The notes beneath the pieces are model-generated. The model had not been told where the DNA came from, did no database searches, and was given only the letters and a program-made list of their open reading frames with translations. The translations under genes and the position numbers were made by a program. Below, piece after piece: positions 24,686 through 32,834 of a stretch of 64,000 nucleotides of DNA (position 1 is the stretch's first letter; every line of letters begins with the position of its first letter). The stretch is from Paenibacillus glycinis (GTDB lineage Bacteria; Bacillota; Bacilli; Paenibacillales; Paenibacillaceae), in assembly GCF_009909185.1 (NCBI RefSeq), contig NZ_JAAAMV010000001.1, positions 310,001 through 374,000 on the forward strand, written 5' to 3'.

Positions 24686-25981
24686 TTACGGATACAACCG
24701 GTACAGCGTCCGCGGGAACGGAATCGTCTCGCGAACATGGTCGAGGCCGCAAATCCAGGCGACCGTGCGCTCCAAGCCGAGTCCGAAACCGGAATGCGGC
24801 ACCGTGCCGTACTTGCGCAGGTCGAGGTACCATTGGTACACCTCGGTCGAGAGCTCGTGCTCCCGGAACCGCTCCGCGAGCAGCTCCGGATCGTCGATCC
24901 GCTGCGAACCGCCGATGATTTCCCCGTAGCCTTCCGGCGCGATCATGTCCGCGCACAGCACGACTTCCGGACGGTTCGGATCCGGCTTCATGTAGAAGGC
25001 TTTGAACGATGCCGGATAATGCGTGATGAACACCGGCCGGTCGTATTTCTCGGCGATGGCCGTCTCGTGCGGCGCGCCGAAATCCTCGCCCCACTGGATC
25101 TCTTGCCCCTGTTCCTGAAGAAAAGCGATCGCCTCGTCGTACGTGATGCGGGGGAACGGCGCCTGAATCGCTTCCAGCTTGCTCACGTCGCGGCCGATCG
25201 TTTCCAGCTCTTTGCGGCAGTTCGCCAGCACGTTCTGCACGACGAACGCGATGAACTGTTCCTGCACGCGCAAATTTTCTTCATGGTCGACGAACGCCAT
25301 CTCGGGCTCGATCATCCAAAATTCGATCAGATGGCGGCGCGTCTTCGATTTCTCCGCCCGGAACGTCGGACCGAACGAGTAGACCTTCCCGAGCGCCATC
25401 GCCGCGGCTTCCATGTACAGCTGGCCGCTCTGCGTCAAGTACGCGTCTTCCTCGAAGTACTTCGTATGGAACAGGTTCGTCGTGCCCTCGCTCGAGGACG
25501 GCGTCAGGATCGGCGGGTCTACCAGCGTGAAGTTCCGATCGTCGAAGAACTGCTGGATCGAACGGATGATCTCCGCGCGAACGACCAGAATGGCGCGCTG
25601 CTTCGAAGAACGCAGCCACAGATGGCGGCGGTCCATCAAGAAATCGACGCCGTGTTCTTTGGGCGTGATGGGATAATCCTGCGCGATTTGAATGATCTCG
25701 ACCTCTTCGACCGTCAATTCATAGCCGGATTGGCTCCGCGGCTCTTCCCGGACGATGCCCTTCACGTAGAGCGAGCTTTCCTGCGTCAGTTCCTTGGCGG
25801 CGTTCCATGCCGCTTCCGCCACCTCGCTCTTCACGACGACGCCTTGCACGTAGCCCGTGCCGTCGCGCAGCTGGAGGAACTGAATCTTCCCGCTGGAGCG
25901 TTTGCCGTTCAGCCAGCAGCCGATCCATACGGATTGTCCCACGGCTGCCTTCAATTGTCCGATCGTCGTCAATGTTTTCAT
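24686..25981 (-). CDS. asnS: asparaginyl-tRNA synthetase
   Basis: The 431-residue class II enzyme charges tRNA-Asn. An N-terminal OB fold ([18 protein letters not shown]) is followed by the class II core: motif 2 [19 protein letters not shown] near residues 210-228 and motif 3 [16 protein letters not shown] near residues 403-418. Length is normal. It follows ackA by 13 bases, so it is probably transcribed with hbd and ackA rather than with aspB as in B. subtilis. Confidence 0.96.
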   Translation of the reverse strand: MKTLTTIGQLKAAVGQSVWIGCWLNGKRSSGKIQFLQLRDGTGYVQGVVVKSEVAEAAWNAAKELTQESSLYVKGIVREEPRSQSGYELTVEEVEIIQIAQDYPITPKEHGVDFLMDRRHLWLRSSKQRAILVVRAEIIRSIQQFFDDRNFTLVDPPILTPSSSEGTTNLFHTKYFEEDAYLTQSGQLYMEAAAMALGKVYSFGPTFRAEKSKTRRHLIEFWMIEPEMAFVDHEENLRVQEQFIAFVVQNVLANCRKELETIGRDVSKLEAIQAPFPRITYDEAIAFLQEQGQEIQWGEDFGAPHETAIAEKYDRPVFITHYPASFKAFYMKPDPNRPEVVLCADMIAPEGYGEIIGGSQRIDDPELLAERFREHELSTEVYQWYLDLRKYGTVPHSGFGLGLERTVAWICGLDHVRETIPFPRTLYRLYP

Positions 25982-25994
25982 CGTTTATCGTCCC

Positions 25995-27215
25995 CTATTC
26001 TGTAATCTCGGCCGATTCGGCCTTTACGATCTGATACGCGTCCCTGGCGATCAGCAGTTCCTCGTTCGTCGGCACGACGAGCGCCTTGACGCGGGATTCG
26101 TCGGTCGTGATGAACCGCGGTTGCTTGGATCGGACTTCGTTGCGCTGCGCGTCGAGCTCGATGCCGAGGAACGACAGGTTCTCGCAGACCGCCTTGCGCA
26201 CCGCGACGGAATTCTCGCCCACGCCCGCCGTGAATACGACGGCGTCCAATCCGTTCATTCCGGCGGCGTAAGCGCCGATGTATTTGCGCAAGCGGTACGT
26301 GTACATGTCGAATGCCAGCTTCGCCTGCTTGTCGCCTGCGTCCATCGCTTCCACGATCTCGCGCATGTCGCTGCCGATGCCGCTGATGGCCTGCAGTCCG
26401 CTGTGCTTGTTCAACATGGAATTGACCTCGTTCAGCGTGAGCTCTTCCTTGTTCATCGTGAACGGCACGATTGCCGGATCGAGGTCCCCGCTCCGCGTGC
26501 CCATCATGAGGCCCTCCAGCGGCGTGAGGCCCATGCTCGTGTCGAATGACCTGCCGTTCATGATCGCCGCGCAGCTCGCGCCGTTGCCGATATGGCAGGT
26601 GACCAGCTTGAGCGTTTCCAGCGGCCGGCCGAGCGTCTCGGCAGCCTGCTTGCTGACATAATCGTGCGACGTGCCGTGAAAGCCGTAACGCCTGATTTTG
26701 TGGCGGCGATACAGCACCATCGGAATCGGGTACAGGAAGGATTCCTGCGGCATCGATTGGTGAAAGGCCGTGTCGAACACGACGATCTGCGGCACGTTCG
26801 GCAAATTGTTTTCCACGGCCGTGATGCCCATCATCGCCGGCGGATTGTGCAGCGGAGCCAGGTCGAACAGCCTGCGGATCTCCTTCTTCACGTCTTCCGT
26901 GACGAGCGTCGATTGCTTGAAGCTCTCGCCGCCGTGCACGACCCGGTGGCCGACGGCGTCGATTTCCTTCATGGACATCAGCACGCCGTGCTCCTTGTTC
27001 GTCAGCAGCTCGATCAAGCGGCGAACCGCCGTGTTATGATCCAAGATCTCGCTGACCTCGTTCACCTCCGGCTTGCCCGTCGGTTCGTGGACGACGATCG
27101 AAGCGTCCATGCCGATCCGTTCCACGCGGCCTTGCGCCAGCACGGACTCCTCTTCCATGTTGTACAGCTGGTATTTCAGCGAAGAGCTGCCCGCGTTCAT
27201 GACAAGAATGATCAT
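25995..27215 (-). CDS. ackA: acetate kinase
   Basis: Acetate kinase makes ATP and acetate from acetyl phosphate. The 406-residue protein has VMNAGSSSLKYQLY at the start, VVHGGESF, the active-site VFDTAFHQSMP, RRYGFHGTSHDYV and CHIGNGASCAAI. Its ATG overlaps the end of the 3-hydroxyacyl-CoA dehydrogenase gene as ATGA. No phosphotransacetylase gene is nearby. Confidence 0.96.
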   Translation of the reverse strand: MIILVMNAGSSSLKYQLYNMEEESVLAQGRVERIGMDASIVVHEPTGKPEVNEVSEILDHNTAVRRLIELLTNKEHGVLMSMKEIDAVGHRVVHGGESFKQSTLVTEDVKKEIRRLFDLAPLHNPPAMMGITAVENNLPNVPQIVVFDTAFHQSMPQESFLYPIPMVLYRRHKIRRYGFHGTSHDYVSKQAAETLGRPLETLKLVTCHIGNGASCAAIMNGRSFDTSMGLTPLEGLMMGTRSGDLDPAIVPFTMNKEELTLNEVNSMLNKHSGLQAISGIGSDMREIVEAMDAGDKQAKLAFDMYTYRLRKYIGAYAAGMNGLDAVVFTAGVGENSVAVRKAVCENLSFLGIELDAQRNEVRSKQPRFITTDESRVKALVVPTNEELLIARDAYQIVKAESAEITE

Positions 27216-28087
27216 ACCCGTCCGCCTTCCTTGTCGTATTCGAAGAACCCTCTTCCGCTTTTGACGCCAAGCTGGCCGCCGCGCACCATCTTCTTCAGGA
27301 TGAACGACGGCCGGTACTTGAGTTCCCCGTAGTCGCGGAACATCCGATCGAGCGCGGCCAGCACGGCATCGAGACCGAAGCGGTCCGCCATCTCGAAGGG
27401 GCCGTGCTGAAACGCGTACCCGATCCGCATCGCGCTGTCGATATCCTCCGCCGACGCGACGCCCTCTTCCAGCACGTGCAGCGCCTCGTTGATGAACAGG
27501 CAGATCAGCCGCGTCGTGACGAATCCCGGGGACTCGAACACCATGACGCCTTTCTTATGTATCGTCGTCTCCACGAACTGCTTCGTCCGTTCGAACACCG
27601 CGTCGCTCGTTTTGAGCCCGCGCACGATTTCCACGAGATTCGTTTTATGAACGGGATACACGAAATGCATGCCGATGACCCGGTCCGGATTGGACGTCAC
27701 GCTGGCGAGCTCCGTCAAGCTCAGCGTCGACGTGTTGCTGGCCAGGATGACGTCCGGCAGGCAGACGGCGTCCAGCTCCTTGAAGATCGCCAGCTTGCTG
27801 TCCAGGTCCTCCGTGATCGTCTCGATCACCAGCTCGCAGGCTTGCAGCTCGTTCAAGGAAGACTTCGGTTGAATGCGCCCCAGGATGAGTTTCTTCTCGG
27901 CGGACGTCAGCGCCCATCGTTCCATTTGTTTGTCCAAGCTTTGTTCGATCATGCTCATGGCATGGGCAAGACGGTCCTCGCCTTGCTCCGCCATATATAC
28001 ATCAAGTCCGTTTGCGGCGAGCATTTCGCAAATGCTCTGCCCCATCGTTCCGGCGCCTACGACGCCGACTTTACGTACTCCCGTCAA
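27212..28087 (-). CDS. 3-hydroxyacyl-CoA (3-hydroxybutyryl-CoA) dehydrogenase
   Basis: The 291-residue protein has the NAD-binding VGVVGAGTMGQSICEML near residues 7-23, ILASNTSTLSLTEL and the active-site region VIGMHFVYPVHKTNLVEIV, then the helical dimerisation domain with PGFVTTRLICLFINEAL and GPFEMADRFGLD. It should interconvert 3-oxoacyl-CoA and 3-hydroxyacyl-CoA, with short chains likely. I prefer the TTG at 28087, eight bases after GGAGG, over the GTG three codons earlier, which abuts it. Coupling to ackA suggests a fermentative or acid-handling role, which is inference. Confidence 0.88.
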   Translation of the reverse strand: MTGVRKVGVVGAGTMGQSICEMLAANGLDVYMAEQGEDRLAHAMSMIEQSLDKQMERWALTSAEKKLILGRIQPKSSLNELQACELVIETITEDLDSKLAIFKELDAVCLPDVILASNTSTLSLTELASVTSNPDRVIGMHFVYPVHKTNLVEIVRGLKTSDAVFERTKQFVETTIHKKGVMVFESPGFVTTRLICLFINEALHVLEEGVASAEDIDSAMRIGYAFQHGPFEMADRFGLDAVLAALDRMFRDYGELKYRPSFILKKMVRGGQLGVKSGRGFFEYDKEGGRV

Positions 28088-28130
28088 CTTCCACACCTCC
28101 GAATTTCACCTATTAGTATACCGTTTTTCC

Positions 28131-28165
28131 GCAAAAATAAGAAGGCGGACAGCTGCTCCGCCTTC
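28131..28165 (-). terminator. Rho-independent terminator after the FtsH-like gene
   Basis: On the minus strand GAAGGCGGA pairs with TCCGCCTTC around a seven-base loop, followed by TTATTTTTG. It lies 10 bases past the protease stop. Confidence 0.88.
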
Positions 28166-28174
28166 CCTGCGCGA

Positions 28175-29695
28175 TCAGTGCGCGATCGCTCCGCGCTGCC
28201 CGTCCGTCAACTGCCGCAGCAGTTCGCGGAACCGGTCGCCGCTTAACGTCTCTTCCCGGATCAGCACGTCGAGCGCGGACAGGAACACCGCGCGATGCGC
28301 CTCCAGCAGTTCCTTGACGCCGTGCATCAACCCGTTCAGGATGCCTCCCGTCACGGCCGCCCATTTGTCCGGGGTCATCATGGAGCCGTCGACGATGCCA
28401 AGCTCCGTGAGGCCCGATTCCACCATGGACCGGACGATGTTCATCGCTTGTTCGAAATCGCCGCGGGAGCCCGTGCTCCGTTCGCCGTAAAACATTTCTT
28501 CCGCGGCGGCGCCGCCCAGCGCGATCATGATTTGGCCTTCGAGAAACTGTTTCGTGTACAAATATTTGTCCTGCTGCGGATTGTGCCGCACGTAGCCGAG
28601 CGCTCCGCCCCTTGGGAGCAGCGCCACCTGGGATACGCTCCCCGGCCGCACGAGCTCGGCAGAGATCGCATGGCCCAGCTCGTGCAGCGCGACGCGCTCG
28701 CGCTCTTCGTTCGTCGCTTCGCGGTCCGTGCGCTCGCCCATCATCACTTTATCGATCGCCATGGACAGATGCCGCTGGCTGATCGACTCGCCGTCTTCCC
28801 GCATCGCGTAGATCGCCGCTTCGTTCATGACGCTCTCGAGCTGCGCCCCGGAGAAGCCGAACGACTCTTCCGCGATTTTCTCCAGGCTGACGGCGCCTTC
28901 GTCGATCGGCTTATTGCGCGCATGCAGGTTCAGGATATGCTCCCGGCCCTTCTTGTCCGGCAGATCGACGGCGATATGCCGGTCGAAGCGGCCCGGGCGA
29001 AGCAGCGCGGCGTCCAGCACATCCTTGCGGTTCGTCGCGCCGATCAGCAGGATGCGCGGGGTATCCGTCGTATGGATGCCGTCGAGCTCCGTCAACAGCT
29101 GGTTCAGCGTCTGATCGTATTCGCGCTGCTGGCCGCCGTCGCGCTTGCCGCCGATGACGTCGATCTCGTCGATGAAGATGACGGCGCTGCTCTTGGCTTG
29201 CTTGGCGGCTTTCTGGCGCGCTTCCTTGAACAAGTCCCGGATCCGGCTCGCGCCGACCCCGACGTACATTTCCACGAATTCCGAGCCGGAGGCGCCGAGA
29301 TAGACGGAATCCGTATAGTTGGCCGCGGCTTTCGCCAGCAGCGTTTTCCCCGTTCCCGGGGGTCCGGTCAACAGGATCCCCTTTAACGGGCGAATGCCGA
29401 ATTTCGAGATCTGATCGACGTGAACGAGGAAATCAAGCGCCTCGATCAGCTCCTGCTTCGCTCTGTCCTGCCCGCCGATTTCCTCGAACGACATCGGCTT
29501 CAGCGGACGCGGCTTGCCTTTGCGCTCGCTTCCGACCGTCGCCAAATGGCCGCGCGCCCGCGCCATATAAATCAGCCCGCCAACGATCACGGCCAGCAGC
29601 ACGAACGGAATGACGTTCACGCCCACCGCAAACTGCAGAAACAAAATCAAGACCGGCACGAAACCGATCAGCATTTCTTTTCCGTATTTAAGCAT
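28175..29695 (-). CDS. FtsH-like AAA+ membrane metalloprotease, short N-terminus
   Basis: The 506-residue protein carries the AAA+ module (Walker [17 protein letters not shown], Walker [38 protein letters not shown]) and the zinc protease motif ALHELGHAI, with a third ligand plausibly the Asp in [10 protein letters not shown]. So both ATPase and protease look intact. The two membrane helices are nearly back to back within the first 45 residues; normal FtsH has an extracytoplasmic domain of around 80 residues or more between them. The ATG overlaps the end of the preceding anchored-protein gene by eight bases. It is probably a paralogue, not the housekeeping FtsH. Confidence 0.82.
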   Translation of the reverse strand: MLKYGKEMLIGFVPVLILFLQFAVGVNVIPFVLLAVIVGGLIYMARARGHLATVGSERKGKPRPLKPMSFEEIGGQDRAKQELIEALDFLVHVDQISKFGIRPLKGILLTGPPGTGKTLLAKAAANYTDSVYLGASGSEFVEMYVGVGASRIRDLFKEARQKAAKQAKSSAVIFIDEIDVIGGKRDGGQQREYDQTLNQLLTELDGIHTTDTPRILLIGATNRKDVLDAALLRPGRFDRHIAVDLPDKKGREHILNLHARNKPIDEGAVSLEKIAEESFGFSGAQLESVMNEAAIYAMREDGESISQRHLSMAIDKVMMGERTDREATNEERERVALHELGHAISAELVRPGSVSQVALLPRGGALGYVRHNPQQDKYLYTKQFLEGQIMIALGGAAAEEMFYGERSTGSRGDFEQAMNIVRSMVESGLTELGIVDGSMMTPDKWAAVTGGILNGLMHGVKELLEAHRAVFLSALDVLIREETLSGDRFRELLRQLTDGQRGAIAH

Positions 29696-30224
29696 TTGGC
29701 CACGCCCCCATCGTATTGGCCTTGCGAGGCAGGACGATGTATTTGACGGCTTTGTCGTCCTTCAACGTAATGTACACGTTGGTATCGTCCATCTCCGAAT
29801 CTGCCTGAATGCCGGAGTTGCCTCCCTGCGCCTTATTCAGCGCGGCCGGAATTTCCGCGTACTCGCGGTGGTCCATCGCCTGCGCGACCTGAAACAGCAT
29901 GGATGCCCAAGCATCGTCCAGCTTGTCGGACGACCCGGCCTTCTCGATATTCAGCTTCAGCTCCCGGGAGCCGATGATGTCGTTGCCTTTCGTCGCGATC
30001 GTATCATATATCGTCCGGAGATTCGCATCCCGGTCAAGCGTCAAATTCACGGTAACGGAGCTGCGGCCGATCACGGGCTGGGCGTTCACGACGCCGGGTA
30101 CGCCTGTCGCGATGCGGTCAAGCGGCTTCAGGTCGGCTTCGTTGCGGTACATGAACCAGCCGCCTACCAATAAACCCGCCGATATAACGGCTGTCAGCAC
30201 AATCGGCAAAGGACGTATTTTCAT
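29688..30224 (-). CDS. membrane-anchored extracytoplasmic protein of unknown function
   Basis: The 178-residue protein has one N-terminal membrane helix (PLPIVLTAVISAGLLVGGWF) and an extracytoplasmic domain with no family I recognise. Motif-like stretches include GVPGVVNAQPVIGRSSVTVN, reminiscent of small BON- or cation-binding-type folds, and YVITLKDDKAVKYIVLPR-type strands near the end. Its end overlaps the FtsH-like gene start by eight bases, so the two are translationally coupled and may form one complex: the protease lacks an outside domain and this protein is mostly outside. Confidence 0.7.
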   Translation of the reverse strand: MKIRPLPIVLTAVISAGLLVGGWFMYRNEADLKPLDRIATGVPGVVNAQPVIGRSSVTVNLTLDRDANLRTIYDTIATKGNDIIGSRELKLNIEKAGSSDKLDDAWASMLFQVAQAMDHREYAEIPAALNKAQGGNSGIQADSEMDDTNVYITLKDDKAVKYIVLPRKANTMGAWPNA

Positions 30225-30371
30225 GACAAAAAGCTCCCTTCATCCACAGAGTACGCTGCACTCTCATCTAGCAATTACGCTATACGAAAGTATATCATAG
30301 ACTGTTGATTCCAGGAGCGTGCAATTACAGGGAAGGCTGGATGAACCTGTGCATCGCGCAAGGCTGCGCCT

Positions 30372-30893
30372 TTATTGGGAAGGCAGCTTGTACATCACGA
30401 TGAGCGAGCCGTCGCGGAAGCGGTAGAAATCGTAGAAATGATTGACGTCGCCGGCTTGCTTGCGCGAGTAGAACACTTCCCAGACCGGTTCGCCTCCGAA
30501 GAGGCCTAGCCGCATGTGGGCGATGTCGGCATCCGGCTTCTGCTGCAGGAACTGCGATTTGATCTCTTCCTTCGTTCGGCCGTCGCTCGCCTTCAGCGTA
30601 ATGGACGAATCTTTCTTGAGCCATACGTACGTGTCCGCGCCTTGATCGTCTTTCCCTTTCACGACCCATACCGGCTCGTCCCACACGTAGGAATACGAAT
30701 CCGTTATCTCCTTTAACCCGCTCATCTGCCCGGCATCCGCTTCGGCCGTCGCTTGGGCCGCCCAAACCGGCGATTGCACGTAACGGTAATAGAAGTTGAA
30801 CGCAACGAGCAGCGCCGCGACGACGATCGCGATCAGCGTGATCCATCGGCCCGTCGTCATGATCGGGGCTCTTTTGTACCGGATCGTGCGCAT
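30372..30893 (-). CDS. tseB: cell wall elongation regulator TseB-like protein (YpmB)
   Basis: The 173-residue protein has a membrane helix near residues 17-35 and an outside domain with YSYVWDEPVWVVKGKD, DGRTKEEIKSQFLQQ and LGLFGGEPVWEVFY, the repeated PVW pattern of the YpmB/TseB family. TseB regulates penicillin-binding protein activity in B. subtilis. The ATG at 30893 overlaps the mtaD stop by one base; an internal ATG at residue 12 is possible. In B. subtilis ypmB lies between dinG and aspB-asnS, so the position here is consistent. Confidence 0.85.
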   Translation of the reverse strand: MRTIRYKRAPIMTTGRWITLIAIVVAALLVAFNFYYRYVQSPVWAAQATAEADAGQMSGLKEITDSYSYVWDEPVWVVKGKDDQGADTYVWLKKDSSITLKASDGRTKEEIKSQFLQQKPDADIAHMRLGLFGGEPVWEVFYSRKQAGDVNHFYDFYRFRDGSLIVMYKLPSQ

Positions 30894-32194
30894 CAGCTGG
30901 ATAACAGCCTTTCAAAGCAGCGCTGCGCTTCCTGACGAATGCGCGCATCGTCCAGGAACACGCACTCGCCGTCCCGGACGACTTGAACGCCGTCGACCCA
31001 GACATGGAGCACGTCCCGGCCGGAACCGGAATAGACGAGATGGGATACGATTTCCGTTCGCGGATAGAAATGCGGCTGTTCGGCGTTCAAGGCGATAAAA
31101 TCGGCTTTCATGCCTTCCTTCAGCTTCCCGATGCGCTCCTCCTGCCAGATCGCGCGCGCGCCGTACACCGTTCCGAGCTTGAGCGCTTCCCAAGCCGGCA
31201 CCGCCGTCGGATCCCCGGAGACGCCTTTATGTATCAGAGCCGCCAAACGGATCTCGTCGAACAGATCCAAGTTGTTGTTGCTGGCCGCGCTGTCGGTCCC
31301 GAGTCCGACGGTGACGCCCGCCGCGAGCATGTCCGTCACGCGCGCGACGCCGCTAGCGAGCTTCAGATTGCTGGCCGGATTGTGGGAGACGCCGACGCCG
31401 CGCTCGGCAAGCAGGGCGATCTCGTCGTCCGTCAAATGAACGGCATGCGCCACCAGCGCGGGACGCGAGAAGAACCCGAGCTTATCCAAATGCTCGACCG
31501 GCCGCACGCCGTAGTCGTTGACGTTCTGCTGCACTTCCGCGGCGGATTCCGACATGTGCGTATGCAGCGGCAGATCCAGCTCATGCGCCGCTTCCACGAT
31601 GCGGGCAATGTAATCGGGCGGGCAGGTATACGGCGCGTGCGGAGACAGCATCGTCCGGATGCGTCCGTTCGCGCGGCCGTTCCACTCCGTTGCGAACTGC
31701 TTCGCTTCGTTCAGCTTTGCGGTCTGAACCTCCGGCGGGCACAGGCCGATGACGCCGCGCGTCAGCATGCCGCGCATGCCGGACTGCTCCACCACGTCCG
31801 CCACGATGTGCATCCGGTCGTACATGTCGACGAACGTCGTCGTGCCGGAACGCAGCATCTCGCTCACCGCGAGCGCCGTTCCCCAGCGGGCGTCTTCGTC
31901 CGTGTATTTGCCTTCCATCGGCCACATCTTCTGCTCCAGCCATACTTGCAGCGCCTCGTCGTCGGAATAACCGCGCAGCAGCGACATGGCCGCATGGCCG
32001 TGCGTATTGATCAGGCCGGGCATGAACACGAGCCCTCGCCCGTCGATGATCTCGGCGCCTTCCGGAGCCGGGTCTGGCGTCTCTTCGCTTAGATACAGAA
32101 TCGTATCGCCTTCGGTGACCATATGTCCTTGGAGCACGGGACGCGCGTCGTCCATCGTGACGAAGGTGCCTTCTTTAATCCAGATCCGGTTCAT
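30893..32194 (-). CDS. mtaD: 5-methylthioadenosine/S-adenosylhomocysteine deaminase (amidohydrolase)
   Basis: The 433-residue enzyme is a metal-dependent amidohydrolase. Metal ligands appear as FMPGLINTHGHAAMSLLRG, HTHMSESAAE, LVAHAVHL and GLGTDSAASNN. The group deaminates methylthioadenosine, S-adenosylhomocysteine or adenosine to inosine forms, part of nucleoside salvage. The family call is firm; the exact substrate is less so. Its start overlaps the rex end by 20 bases. Confidence 0.88.
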   Translation of the reverse strand: MNRIWIKEGTFVTMDDARPVLQGHMVTEGDTILYLSEETPDPAPEGAEIIDGRGLVFMPGLINTHGHAAMSLLRGYSDDEALQVWLEQKMWPMEGKYTDEDARWGTALAVSEMLRSGTTTFVDMYDRMHIVADVVEQSGMRGMLTRGVIGLCPPEVQTAKLNEAKQFATEWNGRANGRIRTMLSPHAPYTCPPDYIARIVEAAHELDLPLHTHMSESAAEVQQNVNDYGVRPVEHLDKLGFFSRPALVAHAVHLTDDEIALLAERGVGVSHNPASNLKLASGVARVTDMLAAGVTVGLGTDSAASNNNLDLFDEIRLAALIHKGVSGDPTAVPAWEALKLGTVYGARAIWQEERIGKLKEGMKADFIALNAEQPHFYPRTEIVSHLVYSGSGRDVLHVWVDGVQVVRDGECVFLDDARIRQEAQRCFERLLSS

Positions 32195-32834
32195 GGTGAT
32201 CCTCTTCTCCTTCTTCGTCCAAATAATACGCGAGACTCATCAATTCGGTCGTGAAATTCGCGTAGTGAATCCGTACCTGGTCCTGCACCCGAAGAATCGT
32301 CGGCGCGAAGTTCAGGATGCCGTCGACGCCGGCGTCGACGAATTGGTCCGCGACATGCTGCGCTTCGACGGCCGGCACCGTGATGATCCCGATCCGGATA
32401 TTGCGCGCGACGATCGTTTCCTTCAGCTTATCCATCGGCAGCACGGTCAAGCCGTTGATCGCGCTGCCGATCATCGACGGATGCACGTCGAACACCGCCG
32501 TGATTTTCATGTTGTCCTTGAGGTACGTGTTATAGTTGCACAGCGCGCGGCCGAGATTCCCCGCGCCGACCAGCGCGACGTTGAGCGGCTGGTCGAGCTT
32601 GAGGATTTGCCTGATTTTCTCGATTAAATACGTGACGTCGTACCCGATCCCTTTTCGCCCGAAATCCCCGAAATACGCGAGGTCCTTGCGGATTTGAGCG
32701 GGGTTCAGATCCAGCCTGTTGCCAAGCTCCTGTGATGAAACCGTCTGCACATCCCGCGCGTTCAAGTCGTTCAATACTTGCAAATACACGGGAAGCCTGC
32801 GAACGACCGCTTCGGAAATTTTCATCGGTTTCAT
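32175..32834 (-). CDS. rex: redox-sensing transcriptional repressor Rex
   Basis: Rex senses the NADH/NAD ratio and represses fermentation and respiration genes. The 219-residue protein has an N-terminal winged helix (AVVRRLPVYLQVLNDL, QLRKDLAYFGDFGRKGIGY-like) and a Rossmann domain with ALVGAGNLGRALCNY. The ATG at 32834 has GGAG about eight bases upstream and overlaps the dinG stop as ATGA. Candidate targets in this window include qcr and ackA. Confidence 0.94.
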   Translation of the reverse strand: MKPMKISEAVVRRLPVYLQVLNDLNARDVQTVSSQELGNRLDLNPAQIRKDLAYFGDFGRKGIGYDVTYLIEKIRQILKLDQPLNVALVGAGNLGRALCNYNTYLKDNMKITAVFDVHPSMIGSAINGLTVLPMDKLKETIVARNIRIGIITVPAVEAQHVADQFVDAGVDGILNFAPTILRVQDQVRIHYANFTTELMSLAYYLDEEGEEDHHEPDLD

